Positions 8,267 through 17,559 of a stretch of DNA of 64,000 nucleotides are shown here, piece after piece (positions within the stretch are counted from its first letter, which is position 1; each line of letters begins with the position of its first letter). The notes under the pieces are model-generated. The model made no database searches. It was not told the origin of the DNA and saw nothing but the letters and a program-made list of their open reading frames with translations. The stretch comes from Gellertiella hungarica. GTDB lineage: Bacteria; Pseudomonadota; Alphaproteobacteria; Rhizobiales; Rhizobiaceae. The stretch is from the NCBI RefSeq assembly GCF_014197145.1, contig NZ_JACIEZ010000012.1, positions 1-64,000 on the forward strand, in the 5' to 3' direction. The translations under genes were made by a program, and so were the position numbers.

Positions 8267-9100
8267 ATGACGGGGATGGGAATGCGCAACGGCAAGATCA
8301 GGGCAGTTTTGATCGCAGCAGGCCTGATGGCCTTCGGACCGGGAGCGGCCTTCGCTGCGTCCTGCAGCAATACCGGCGGTGCCTTTCCCGCCTGGGTGGA
8401 AGAATTCAAGCAGGAAGCGGCGGCCAACGGCGTCAGTGCCTCGGTTCTCGACCGCGCCTTTGCCAACGTGGCCTACAACAAGGGCACGATCCGCGCCGAC
8501 CGCGGCCAGAAGAGCTTCAAGCTCTCCTTCGACCAGTTCATGAAGAAGCGCGGCGGGCAGACCATCATCTCGCGCGGCAAGGGCGTCAAGCGCGCCAATG
8601 CGGCCCTCTTTGCCCGCATCGAAAGCCGTTTCGGCGTTCCGGCTGGCCCGCTGATCGCGATTTGGGGCATGGAAACCGGCTTCGGCAGCTACATGGGCAA
8701 GGAGCACACGCTCTCGGCCGTGGCAACGCTGGCCTATGACTGCCGGCGTTCGGCCTATTTCACCGAGCAGCTCTATGCGGCGCTGAAGCTGGTTGCCGAG
8801 GGCAACCTGAGCCCCGATGCCCGGGGCGCGGCCCATGGCGAGATCGGCCAGACGCAGTTCCTGCCGCTCAACGTGGTGAAATACGGCGTGGACGGCGATG
8901 GCGACGGGCACATCGACCTCGTTCGGTCGCGCGCCGATGCGCTGGCCTCCACCGCAAACTTCCTGCGCGGCCATGGCTGGAGCGCCGGTGCCGGCTATCA
9001 GCCGGGCGAGCCCAATTTCGGCGCGCTGCAGGGCTGGAATGCCGCAAGCGTCTACCAGCAGGCCATTGCCTATATCGGCCAGCAGATCGACGGCGAGTAA
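8267..9100 (+). CDS. Secreted lytic murein transglycosylase (MltB/SLT_2 type)
   Basis: The 277-residue protein begins with a signal peptide (basic NGKIRAV, hydrophobic core, AFA|ASC). The mature part is an MltB-like domain: FPAWVEEFKQEAAANGVS, then IWGMETGFGSYMG with probable catalytic Glu136, and GEIGQTQFLP. Such enzymes cleave the MurNAc-GlcNAc bond of peptidoglycan, releasing 1,6-anhydro-MurNAc. A cysteine near the cleavage site could allow lipidation, but the lipobox is poor. ATG 8267 follows GGAG closely; ATG 8282 is an alternative. A hairpin terminator follows. Confidence 0.9.
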   Translation: MTGMGMRNGKIRAVLIAAGLMAFGPGAAFAASCSNTGGAFPAWVEEFKQEAAANGVSASVLDRAFANVAYNKGTIRADRGQKSFKLSFDQFMKKRGGQTIISRGKGVKRANAALFARIESRFGVPAGPLIAIWGMETGFGSYMGKEHTLSAVATLAYDCRRSAYFTEQLYAALKLVAEGNLSPDARGAAHGEIGQTQFLPLNVVKYGVDGDGDGHIDLVRSRADALASTANFLRGHGWSAGAGYQPGEPNFGALQGWNAASVYQQAIAYIGQQIDGE

Positions 9101-9128
9101 GCCCGCCTGCCCCGAGCTGACGAAACGA

Positions 9129-9151
9129 AAGAGCCGGCAAAGCCGGCTCTT
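9129..9151. terminator. Hairpin terminator between convergent genes
   Basis: AAGAGCCGGC (9129-9138) and GCCGGCTCTT (9142-9151) form a perfect 10-bp stem with an AAA loop. It sits between the convergent transglycosylase and carbonic anhydrase genes. Only short A/T runs flank it. Confidence 0.7.
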
Positions 9152-9175
9152 CCCGTATCTGCAGGCCGAAAAAAC

Positions 9176-9817
9176 TCAGACTTGCGGCCGCTGGAAATCG
9201 CCGGTCTTGCCGTCCATCACCCAGAGCTCCCCGGTCGAGATGTCGAACCAGGCGCCATGCAGGTTGATCTTGCCGCGCTCCTCGAGGATGCGGACGCAGG
9301 GGAAGGTGCGCAGGTTGCTGATGGAATTGCGGATCGAGACGCGCTCGAGCGCCGTCTGGCGCTCGCCGGGGGTCATCACGTCGTTCATCTGGATCTGTTC
9401 GGCAGCGGCGCTGACCAGCCCCATCCACTTGCCGATGAAATCGCCGGGCGAAAGCGGCTCCGCATTGGGATCGAGTGCGGCGCGGATGCCGCCGCAGCGG
9501 CCATGGCCCATCACCACGATATCCTTGACCCGCAGCGACTGGACGGCGAATTCCAGCGCCGCTGAGGTGGAGTGATAGGTGCCGTCGGGCTCGTAGGGGG
9601 GCACCATGTTGGCGACGTTGCGCACCACGAAGAGTTCGCCGGGACCGGAATCGAAGATCATTTCCGGCGCGGCCCGGGAATCGCAGCAGGCGATCACCAG
9701 CGTCTTCGGCTGCTGCCCGTTGTCCGCCAGGACCCGGTACCGCTCCCGTTCGCTGCTGTAGCGTCCGGTCATGAAGTTGCGGTAGCCGTCGATGAGATAG
9801 TCGGGGAACGTATGCAT
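9176..9817 (-). CDS. Beta-class carbonic anhydrase
   Basis: The enzyme interconverts CO2 and bicarbonate with a zinc centre. The 213-residue protein has the beta-class ligand pattern: CCDSR with Cys44 and the Asp46/Arg48 dyad, then HGRCGG with His105 and Cys108. VVRNVANMVPP between them is also typical. The ATG at 9817 gives MHTFPDYLIDGYRNFM, a normal family N-terminus; the upstream in-frame extension is discarded. It is cytoplasmic, with no signal peptide. It lies downstream of pdxY on the same strand, 96 nt away, so co-transcription is possible. Confidence 0.95.
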   Translation of the reverse strand: MHTFPDYLIDGYRNFMTGRYSSERERYRVLADNGQQPKTLVIACCDSRAAPEMIFDSGPGELFVVRNVANMVPPYEPDGTYHSTSAALEFAVQSLRVKDIVVMGHGRCGGIRAALDPNAEPLSPGDFIGKWMGLVSAAAEQIQMNDVMTPGERQTALERVSIRNSISNLRTFPCVRILEERGKINLHGAWFDISTGELWVMDGKTGDFQRPQV

Positions 9818-9913
9818 GCGGCGGAAGCTACAGGCTGCACCCGCCAAGATCAACCTTGGGACCGCCGTCATCCGACGAATTAACGACCCTTTTCGCCACC
9901 CCGGGCGAAGCGG

Positions 9914-10792
9914 TCAGCTGCGCTTCTTCTGCGCCGGATGGAAAAGCTTGCGCATCTGCACCATGGCCATGGGCGTGGAAAGGCTGGCGGCATGGGTCTC
10001 GAGCGCCAGCTCGTCGCCGCCGGTCTTGGCGGTGCGGGCGAGGATCTCGAAGACGGAGGCGGTTGCCAGCTGCAGGGCCCGCTCCTCCTCCATCCCCTCC
10101 AGGAGACGGGCGAGAAAAAGCGCCGCGAGCAGATCGCCCAGGCCGTTCGGCGCATTCTCCACCAGCCGGTTCTCGGCGAGCAGCGCCGTCTTGCCGGAGA
10201 GGTAGAGATTGCCCGTGCCGCCCGCCATCATCGGCACGGCCGAGGTGACCAGCATGCGCGGCGGACCGAGGGCGAGCGCCGCCTCCATGATCGCGGCATT
10301 GCTGTCGAGGGCGGATCCCGCCATCCAGGCGAGTTCATACCGGTTGGGCGTGGCCAGCGATGCCAGCGGAACCAGCCGGTCGCGAATGGCAATGGCGGTG
10401 TCTTCCGCCACGTAAAGGCCGCCGAGATCGCCGATCACGGGATCGCAGGCATAGAAGAGACCAGGATTTTCCCCCCGCAGGCCCTCGACCAGCCGGGCAA
10501 TGGAGGCCGCCTGGGCGGCATTGGCGAGATAGCCTGACAGCACCGCCCGGACCTCGCCCCGCCAGGGTGCGCGCAGGAGATCGTCGATCGCGCGGTCGAA
10601 TTCCTCGGCGCCGAAGACCATGCGGGTGGAGGGGCCGTGGCCCGGATGCCAGGGCAGGACCACCGTCGGCAGCGACCAGACCGGATGGCCGAGCATCTCC
10701 AGCGCAAAGACGGCCGCCCGGTTGCCCACCGAGCCGCGCACCACGTGGCTGGAGATGGCGATGACCGCACCCTTGTCCGCCGCACCCTTCAT
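9914..10792 (-). CDS. pdxY: Pyridoxal kinase (PdxY type)
   Basis: PdxY phosphorylates pyridoxal with ATP in the vitamin B6 salvage pathway. The 292-residue ribokinase-fold protein shows IAISSHVVRGSVGNRAA near the N-terminus (residues about 10-26), YACDPVIGDLGGLYV in the middle, LATPNRYELAWMAG, and the anion-hole region NGLGDLLAALFLARLLEG near the C-terminus, where the usual GTGD reads GLGD. ATG 10792 has GGGAG upstream. The upstream in-frame extension lacks family similarity. Confidence 0.92.
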   Translation of the reverse strand: MKGAADKGAVIAISSHVVRGSVGNRAAVFALEMLGHPVWSLPTVVLPWHPGHGPSTRMVFGAEEFDRAIDDLLRAPWRGEVRAVLSGYLANAAQAASIARLVEGLRGENPGLFYACDPVIGDLGGLYVAEDTAIAIRDRLVPLASLATPNRYELAWMAGSALDSNAAIMEAALALGPPRMLVTSAVPMMAGGTGNLYLSGKTALLAENRLVENAPNGLGDLLAALFLARLLEGMEEERALQLATASVFEILARTAKTGGDELALETHAASLSTPMAMVQMRKLFHPAQKKRS

Positions 10793-10904
10793 TGCCCGCT
10801 CCCGCCTCAGAGACACCGCCGTGAGATGCGTCCATTTCCCCTCGCCTGTCAACGCGAAAGAGAGGCGCATTTTGCGTCAGCTTTAAACAAATTCTCAAAA
10901 ACGA

Positions 10905-10929
10905 CCGCTATTTTTTAAGAAATTAGCGG
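10905..10929. promoter_or_regulatory. A+T-rich inverted repeat upstream of NAD-GDH
   Basis: CCGCTA and TAGCGG flank a 13-nt A+T-rich core in the divergent region between pdxY and the glutamate dehydrogenase gene. A TTGACA hexamer lies at 10941-10946. The repeat may be an operator; no known regulator motif was matched. Confidence 0.35.
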
Positions 10930-11065
10930 AAATATGGGCTTTGACACGCAAAAAATTGGAAATTTGGTCAAAAAAAGCGCGAACTGCCCGCTATGGTCCA
11001 ACGGCGCGCGTGATTCCCCCCCGAAATCGCGCCTGCCACACTGATTCCCGGTAAGGAGGAGACCC

Positions 11066-14000
11066 ATGGGAGCCCGTAACCATCCGAAACGTGACAAGCT
11101 CATCGACAGCGCCCGCAAGCTGGCGCTTGCGGCAGAGAGCCGTCATCTGGATCCCGGCATCCTGTTCGGTCATGCCAGCAACGACGACCTGGAAGCCTTC
11201 TCCGCGGACATGCTGGCCCGGGCCGCCATTCATGCCGCCTCCGAACTCGACGGATGGGACGGGGAAAACGCCCGCGTGACCATCACGCCTGTCGACACGG
11301 TGGAGCCCGGCGGCATTCCCGTCTCGGTGCTCAGCGTGACAGACCGGAACATGCCCTTCCTCTATGACAGCGTGATGGGCGAGGTGACCTCCACCCACCG
11401 CGACATCTTCCTGGCCGTCCACCCGATCGTGGTGAAGCAGGAGGACGGCACCCTTTCCGCCTTCGATCCGGACCGCAACGGCGAGAAGGGCAGGGCGGTG
11501 AGCCATATCCAGCTCCATCTCGCCCCGGTGACGCCCGGCCAGGGCGCGGAACTGGTGAAGCGCGTGGAAACGGTGCTCTCGCAGGTCCATGGCGCCATTG
11601 CCGACTGGAAGCCGATGCTCTCGCTGCTCGACAGCGTCATGGCGGAACTGCAGGCCTACCAGCCCGGCCGCCGCAAGGCCGAGCGCGACGAGACGCTCGC
11701 CTTCCTCGACTGGCTCAGGCGCGACAACTTCACCTTCCTCGGCATGCGCGAATACATCTATTCCGGCAAGGGCGCGAAAGCGAAGGTCGAGCGCGGCAAG
11801 GGCAGGGGCCTCGGCATCCTCTCCGATCCGGACGTGCTGGTGCTGCGCCAGGGCAAGGATGCGGTGACGACCACGCCCGAAATCCTCGAATTCCTGCAGG
11901 GGCCGGAATTCATCATCGTGACCAAGGCGAACGTCAAATCCGTCGTCCACCGCCGCGCCTACATGGATTATGTCGGCATCAAGCGTTTCGACGAGAACGG
12001 CAACGTGATCGGCGAGCTGCGCGTGGTGGGCCTCTTCACCTCGACGGCCTATACCGGCCCCGCCTCGCAGATCCCGCTGCTGCGGCGAAAGGTGGAGAAG
12101 GTCGTCGACCATTTCGGCTTCGATCCCGCGAGCCATTCCGGCCGCCTCCTGCAGAACACGCTGGAATCCTACCCGCGCGACGATCTCTTCCAGATCGAGC
12201 CGGGCCTTCTGGCAAGCTTCTGCGAACAGATCAACGATCTCTCCGACCGTCCGCGCGTGCGCGTCCTGCCGCGCATCGACCATTTCGACCGCTTCGTCTC
12301 GGTGCTCGTCTATGTTCCCCGCGAGGAATACAATTCCGCCGTGCGCGAGCGCATCGGCCAGTATCTGAAGACCGTCTATGACGGGCGCGTCTCGGCCTAT
12401 TACCCGGCCTTTCCCGAAGGCGGCGTGGCCCGCGTTCACTTCATCATCGGCAGAAGCGGCGGCAAGACGCCGCGCATCCCGCAGGCCCGGCTGGAACAGG
12501 CGATCCGCGAGATCACCGCGCGCTGGACGGAGCGCTTCGAGCAGCTCGCCGGCGAGGATGCCCCGCGCATCGCGGTAAGCCAGGCCTTCGAGGAGGCCTT
12601 CACGCCGGAAGAGACGGTGGCAGACCTCGACCACATCGTTGCCTGCTTCCGCGGCACGCCCGTCAGCATCGTCTTCAAGACCCGGCCCGACGATCCGAAG
12701 CTGCTCTCGCTCCGGCTCTACCATGCGAAGACGGATCTGGCGCTCTCGCGGCGCGTGCCGCTGCTCGAGCATCTCGGCTTCAACGTCATCAGCGAACGCA
12801 CCTTCGACATCGAATGCACGGGCCCGGACCGGACCGAGGGGCTCGTGGTGCTGCATGTGATGGAACTGGAGCCGAAGAGCGGCGAACCGATGGATCTCGC
12901 GGCCCATGGGGCAGCCCTCACCGAAGCCTTCCTCGATGCCTTCCACGGCCGCATCGACAACGACACCTTCAACCGGCTGGTGCTCCTGGCAGGCCTGACC
13001 GCCCGCGAGGCGATGGTGCTGCGGGCGCTCGCGCGCTACCTGCGCCAGGCAGGCATTGCCTATTCGCAGGATTACATTGCCGAGACTCTGGCTAAATATC
13101 CCGGCATCGCCGCCGCCTGCTTCCGGCTGTTCCGCGACCGGTTCGATCCGAAGCTGACCGACAAGAACAGGGCAAGGCGCACCGCCGAGCATCTGGAGGA
13201 GATCGAGACGGCACTGGCCGCCGTGCCGAGCCTCGACGAGGACCGGATTCTCCGCCGCTACGTCAACCTCATCCAGGCGACGCTCCGGACCAACTACTTC
13301 CAGCGCCGGGCGGACGGAACGCCCAACCCGATGCTGGCCTTCAAGCTCGATCCGCACCTGCTGGACGGGCTGCCGGAACCGCGCCCCTTCCGCGAGATCT
13401 TCGTCTATGGCGTGGAGGTGGAAGGCGTCCACCTGCGCTTCGGCAAGGTGGCCCGCGGGGGCCTGCGCTGGTCCGACCGCGCCCAGGACTACCGCACCGA
13501 GGTGCTCGGCCTCGTGAAGGCGCAGCAGGTGAAGAATTCGGTGATCGTGCCCGTGGGCGCCAAGGGCGGCTTCTTCCCGAAGCTGCTGCCCGCCAGCGGC
13601 ACCCGCGACGAGATCTTCGCCGCCGGCACCAATGCCTACAAGACCTATATCCGCACGCTGCTGTCGATCACCGACAACATCGAGGGGCAGGACGTCGTGC
13701 CGCCGAAGGACACGGTGCGTCTCGACGGCGACGACCCCTATTTCGTCGTCGCGGCCGACAAGGGCACCGCGACCTTCTCCGACACCGCCAATGCGCTGGC
13801 CCAGGAAGCCGGCTTCTGGCTGGACGATGCCTTCGCATCCGGCGGCTCCGCCGGCTACGACCACAAGAAGATGGGCATCACCGCGCGCGGTGCCTGGGAG
13901 GCGGTGAAGCGCCATTTCCGGGAAATGGACATCGACATCCAGACCACGCCCTTCACCGTGGCGGGCGTCGGCGACATGTCGGGCGACGTCTTCGGCAACG

Positions 14001-15841
14001 GCATGCTGCTCTCGCCGAAGATCCGGCTGATCGCCGCCTTCGACCATCGCGACATCTTCATCGATCCGGACCCGGACATGGCGCGCAGCTTTGCCGAGCG
14101 CCAGCGGCTGTTCAACCTGCCGCGCTCCAGCTGGCAGGACTATAACCGCAACGTTCTGTCAAAGGGGGCGATGATCGTTTCCCGTTCGGAAAAGTCCGTG
14201 AAGCTGACGAACGAGGCCGCCGCCGCGATCGGCATCGGCAAGACCACGGCCACCCCCTTCGAGATCATGACCGCGATCCTGAAGGCGAAGGTGGACCTGC
14301 TCTGGTTCGGCGGCATCGGCACCTACATCAAGGGCCCGGGCGAGACGGATGCGGAAGTGGGCGACCGCGCCAACGATCCGATCCGCATTCTCGGCACGGA
14401 AGTGGGCGCGAAGGTGATCGGCGAGGGCGCCAATCTCGGCGTTACCCAGCGCGGCCGCATTGCCTACAGCCTGGCCGGCGGGCGCTGCAATTCCGACGCC
14501 ATCGACAATTCCGCGGGCGTCAACTCCTCCGACGTCGAGGTCAACATCAAGATCGCGCTCGCCTCGGCCATGCGCGACGAGCGGCTGACGCGGGCCAAGC
14601 GCAACCAGCTTCTCGCCTCCATGACCGACGAGGTCGCAAGCCTGGTGCTGCGCAACAACTACCTGCAATCGCTGGCGATTTCGCTGACCTCGCGCAAGGG
14701 CACCGCCAATGGCCGCGAGCTCGGGCGGCTGATGGACGTGCTGGAGGCCGCGGGCCAGCTGAACCGCAAGGTGGAAACGCTGCCCGACGACGCGGCCTTT
14801 GCCGAACGCTATGCCGGCAACAAGCCCCTGACCCGGCCGGAGATCGGCGTGCTGCTCTCCTATGCCAAGCTGGTGCTCTTCGACCAGCTGACCGCCAGCG
14901 ACGTGCCGGACGAACCGGTCTTCAACGGCGTGCTGACCCGCTACTTCCCCGCCAAGATGCAGCGCACCTATGCGCGCGACATCGCCGGCCACCGGCTGCG
15001 CCGCGAGATCATCGCGACGGTGCTGGCCAACGAGGTGATCAACCGCGGCGGCCCCGGCTTCGTCGTCAATCTCAGCGAAAGCGCCGGTGTCTCGCCTGCC
15101 GAGGTGGTGCGCGCGGCGATGCTGGCCCGCGAGGGCTTCGATTTCGCCCGCCTCTGGACCGAGGCCGACCGGCTGGACAACCAGATCGGCGGGGAGGCGC
15201 AGAACGGCTTCTACGCCGAGATCGGCGCGATCTTTGCGGGACTTACCCGGCTTCTGCTGCGCAACGGCATGCAGGGCAGCTCGATGGAGGAAGCCGGCCA
15301 GAAGCTGGCCCAGGCGGTGAAATCGCTGAAACCCATCCTGCGCTCGATCATGCCGGCGGACCTGACTGCCGAGATCGCGGAGACCGAAACGGCCTTCGTC
15401 TCGGCCGGCATTCCCCCGGCGCTCGCCGCGGAAGTGGCGGAGCTGCGCGCCCTGCTGATCGTGCCCGAGATCATGCAGATCTGCGAGCGCACCGGCGATT
15501 CGCTCGCCCGCGCCTCGGAGGCCTACATGGCCGTTTCGCAGCGTTTCCACGTGGGCAGGCTGCTGTCCGCAGCCGCCCATGTCACGCCGGCGGACGCCTA
15601 TGAGGGCATGGCGCTGTCCCGCGCCCGCGACCAGATCGCCGCCGCGCGGCAGCAGATCGTCATCTCGGCGCTGACCCAGCACCGCAAGGACAAGGCGCCG
15701 CTGGATGCCTGGCTGCAGGCGGACCGGAACCGGATTACCCGGCTTTCCTCCGAACTGAAGACGGTGACCGACAGCGGAGAGCCCACCGTCGCCAAGCTGA
15801 CGGTTGCCGCCGGCATGCTGAGCGACCTTGCCTTGGCCTGA
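11066..15841 (+). CDS. NAD-specific glutamate dehydrogenase, large (180-kDa) class
   Basis: This 1591-residue enzyme belongs to the L_180 class of NAD-dependent glutamate dehydrogenases (gdhB of Pseudomonas, gdhZ of Caulobacter), which deaminate glutamate to 2-oxoglutarate and ammonia in catabolism. About 700 residues of N-terminal regulatory sequence precede the catalytic core. The core shows RGGLRWSDRAQDYRTEVLGL, AKGGFFPK with Lys833, ERTFD-type segments earlier, GDMSGDVFGNGML and GGIGTYIKG beginning at 1082. A long helical C-terminal domain follows. ATG 11066 is placed 5 nt after AAGGAGGA. In Caulobacter the enzyme is tied to cell-cycle control; that role here is only inference. Confidence 0.96.
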   Translation: MGARNHPKRDKLIDSARKLALAAESRHLDPGILFGHASNDDLEAFSADMLARAAIHAASELDGWDGENARVTITPVDTVEPGGIPVSVLSVTDRNMPFLYDSVMGEVTSTHRDIFLAVHPIVVKQEDGTLSAFDPDRNGEKGRAVSHIQLHLAPVTPGQGAELVKRVETVLSQVHGAIADWKPMLSLLDSVMAELQAYQPGRRKAERDETLAFLDWLRRDNFTFLGMREYIYSGKGAKAKVERGKGRGLGILSDPDVLVLRQGKDAVTTTPEILEFLQGPEFIIVTKANVKSVVHRRAYMDYVGIKRFDENGNVIGELRVVGLFTSTAYTGPASQIPLLRRKVEKVVDHFGFDPASHSGRLLQNTLESYPRDDLFQIEPGLLASFCEQINDLSDRPRVRVLPRIDHFDRFVSVLVYVPREEYNSAVRERIGQYLKTVYDGRVSAYYPAFPEGGVARVHFIIGRSGGKTPRIPQARLEQAIREITARWTERFEQLAGEDAPRIAVSQAFEEAFTPEETVADLDHIVACFRGTPVSIVFKTRPDDPKLLSLRLYHAKTDLALSRRVPLLEHLGFNVISERTFDIECTGPDRTEGLVVLHVMELEPKSGEPMDLAAHGAALTEAFLDAFHGRIDNDTFNRLVLLAGLTAREAMVLRALARYLRQAGIAYSQDYIAETLAKYPGIAAACFRLFRDRFDPKLTDKNRARRTAEHLEEIETALAAVPSLDEDRILRRYVNLIQATLRTNYFQRRADGTPNPMLAFKLDPHLLDGLPEPRPFREIFVYGVEVEGVHLRFGKVARGGLRWSDRAQDYRTEVLGLVKAQQVKNSVIVPVGAKGGFFPKLLPASGTRDEIFAAGTNAYKTYIRTLLSITDNIEGQDVVPPKDTVRLDGDDPYFVVAADKGTATFSDTANALAQEAGFWLDDAFASGGSAGYDHKKMGITARGAWEAVKRHFREMDIDIQTTPFTVAGVGDMSGDVFGNGMLLSPKIRLIAAFDHRDIFIDPDPDMARSFAERQRLFNLPRSSWQDYNRNVLSKGAMIVSRSEKSVKLTNEAAAAIGIGKTTATPFEIMTAILKAKVDLLWFGGIGTYIKGPGETDAEVGDRANDPIRILGTEVGAKVIGEGANLGVTQRGRIAYSLAGGRCNSDAIDNSAGVNSSDVEVNIKIALASAMRDERLTRAKRNQLLASMTDEVASLVLRNNYLQSLAISLTSRKGTANGRELGRLMDVLEAAGQLNRKVETLPDDAAFAERYAGNKPLTRPEIGVLLSYAKLVLFDQLTASDVPDEPVFNGVLTRYFPAKMQRTYARDIAGHRLRREIIATVLANEVINRGGPGFVVNLSESAGVSPAEVVRAAMLAREGFDFARLWTEADRLDNQIGGEAQNGFYAEIGAIFAGLTRLLLRNGMQGSSMEEAGQKLAQAVKSLKPILRSIMPADLTAEIAETETAFVSAGIPPALAAEVAELRALLIVPEIMQICERTGDSLARASEAYMAVSQRFHVGRLLSAAAHVTPADAYEGMALSRARDQIAAARQQIVISALTQHRKDKAPLDAWLQADRNRITRLSSELKTVTDSGEPTVAKLTVAAGMLSDLALA

Positions 15842-15856
15842 GTGAAATGAGACAGT

Positions 15857-15883
15857 CCCCCGCATCGAGACGCGGTGCGGGGG
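15857..15883 (+). terminator. Hairpin after glutamate dehydrogenase
   Basis: CCCCCGCA (15857-15864) and TGCGGGGG (15876-15883) form an 8-bp G+C-rich stem, 15 nt after the stop codon. There is no T-run, so termination efficiency is uncertain. Confidence 0.45.
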
Positions 15884-15901
15884 CATGACGTGACGGAAGC
15901 G

Positions 15902-17277
15902 ATGACGAGGGCGCCGGAGAGCGGGGCCGTACCGCGGCGGGGCATCTGGGGCTGGATGCTGTTCGACTGGGCGGCACAGCCCTTCTTCACCGTGGTCACC
16001 ACCTTCATCTTCGGGCCCTATTTCGTCGCCCGCCTCACCGACGATCCGGTCGGGGCGCAGGCCATGTGGAGCAACATGGCGACGATCTCCTCCGTCGTCA
16101 TTGCCATCTTCTCCCCCATTCTCGGCTCGATCGCCGACCAGTCCGGCGCGCGAAAGCCGTGGTCGCCTTCTTTGCGGTGATCAAGATCCTCAGCCTCTGC
16201 GCCCTCTGGCAGGCCGCCCCCGGCTCGCCGCTGCTCGTGCCCGTCGTCGCCATGATCCTTGCCTCGATCGCGGCGGAATTCTCCATCGTCTTCAACGATT
16301 CCATGATGCCGCGCCTCGTTCCGAAGGACGAGGTAGGCAAGCTTTCCAACATCGCCTGGGGTCTCGGCTATCTCGGCGGCATGATCGTGCTGATCTTCGT
16401 CGTCGGATTCCTGGCTGGCAACCCGGATACCGGCAAGACCCTGCTCGGTGCCGATCCGCTCTTCGGGCTCGATCCCGGGACCGGGGAGGATGCGCGCATC
16501 ACCGGCCCGCTTTCGGCCGCCTGGTATCTCGTCTTCATCCTGCCGATGTTCCTCTTCACGCCGGATGCGAAGCAGGGTCTGCCGATCGGCAGGGCGGTTT
16601 CGGCCGGCCTCTCCGAGCTCGGGCACACGCTGCGCGAACTGCGCCACCGCGCAGGCATCCTGCGCTTCCTGGTGGCCCGCATGCTCTATCAGGACGGGGT
16701 CAACGGGCTGCTCATCCTGGGCGGCACCTTCGCCGCCGGGATGTTCGGCTGGGCGACCATGGAGATCGGCCTCTACGGCATCATGCTGAACGTGGTCGCC
16801 ATCTTCGGCAACATGATCGCCGGCTGGGTAGACCTGCGCGCCGGCTCCAAGCGGGTGGTGCTCCTCTGCCTGGTGCTTCTCATCGTCGCGACGCTCGGCG
16901 TCATCTCGACCGGCCCGGGCTATACGCTCTTCGGCCTCCTCCCCCTTTCGACGGCGGACAGCGGCGGCGTCTTCGGCACCGCAGCGGAAAAGGCCTATAT
17001 CCTCTACGGACTCCTGATCGGCATTTCCTTCGGACCCGTCCAGGCCTCCTCCCGCTCCTACCTCGCCCGCAGCGTCAGCCCCGAGGAGGCGGGCCGCTAT
17101 TTCGGCATCTACGCGCTTTCCGGCCGGGCGACGAGCTTCATGGCCACGCTCGCCTTCTCGCTCGTCACCTACTGGAGCGATTCCGCCCGCTTCGGCATGG
17201 CAACACTGCTCTTCTTCCTCGTCTCGGGACTGGTCCTGCTGATCGCCACGCCCTACCCCGCCGATGACCGGCGGTGA
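15902..17277 (+). pseudogene. MFS transporter (UMF1/Atg22-like) interrupted by one frameshift
   Basis: The N-terminal frame (from ATG 15902 or an upstream GTG) encodes GIWGWMLFDWAAQPFFTVVTTFIFGPYF and ends in ILGSIADQSGARKPW before running into a stop near 16180. The next frame continues exactly with VAFFAVIKILSLCALW and the rest of a 12-segment transporter to 17277. Joining them at about 16160 needs one added base, most simply a G in the TGG-TC run, giving a product of about 459 residues. Downstream motifs such as FNDSMMPRL, SNIAWGLGYLGGM and SRSYLARSVSPEEAGRYFGIYALSGR are intact. This is either a recent pseudogene or a sequencing error. The transport substrate is unknown. Confidence 0.85.
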
Positions 17278-17299
17278 CGCTGTGTCGATTCGCACCGCC

Positions 17300-17525
17300 G
17301 CACGGCGTTGGGTTTGCGGTACCGCACCCCCCTCTGCCCCTGCCGGGGCATCTCCCCAGGCGGACGAGCTTCGCTCGCCGCGAGGGGGGAGATTATGGGT
17401 GCCTCGCGCGGCGTTTTCTTTGCCGTGCCGCACCCCCCTCTGTCGGCTTCGCCGACATCTCCCCCTCAAGGGGGGAGATGCCCGGCAGGGCAGAGGGGGG
17501 TGCAGCACGGCAAACTCGACATAGT
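17300..17525. repeat. Palindromic intergenic repeats, rearranged locus
   Basis: Two units of the family seen at 348-673. In the first (17324-17393) the short CTCAA loop of the inner hairpin is replaced by a 25-nt insert around CGAGCTTCGCTCG that itself folds as a hairpin. The second (17430-17503) is a full double-armed palindrome: GCACCCCCCTCTG, a GTCGGCTTCGCCGAC stem, the CTCCCCCTCAAGGGGGGAG hairpin, GCCCGGCAGGGC, then CAGAGGGGGGTGC. CGGCAAACTCGAC follows. It lies between the broken MFS gene and the purH stop. Confidence 0.85.
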
Positions 17526-17559
17526 GCGAGGCAAGGAGCCGTGCCCCCACCCCATCCCC

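Noticed and set aside
10991-14047. Very long antisense open frame (about 1018 codons) opposite glutamate dehydrogenase
   Set aside because: It is a shadow of high-G+C coding sequence: His/Glu/Arg-rich translation, no family motifs, no ribosome binding site, while the plus-strand gene is unmistakable.
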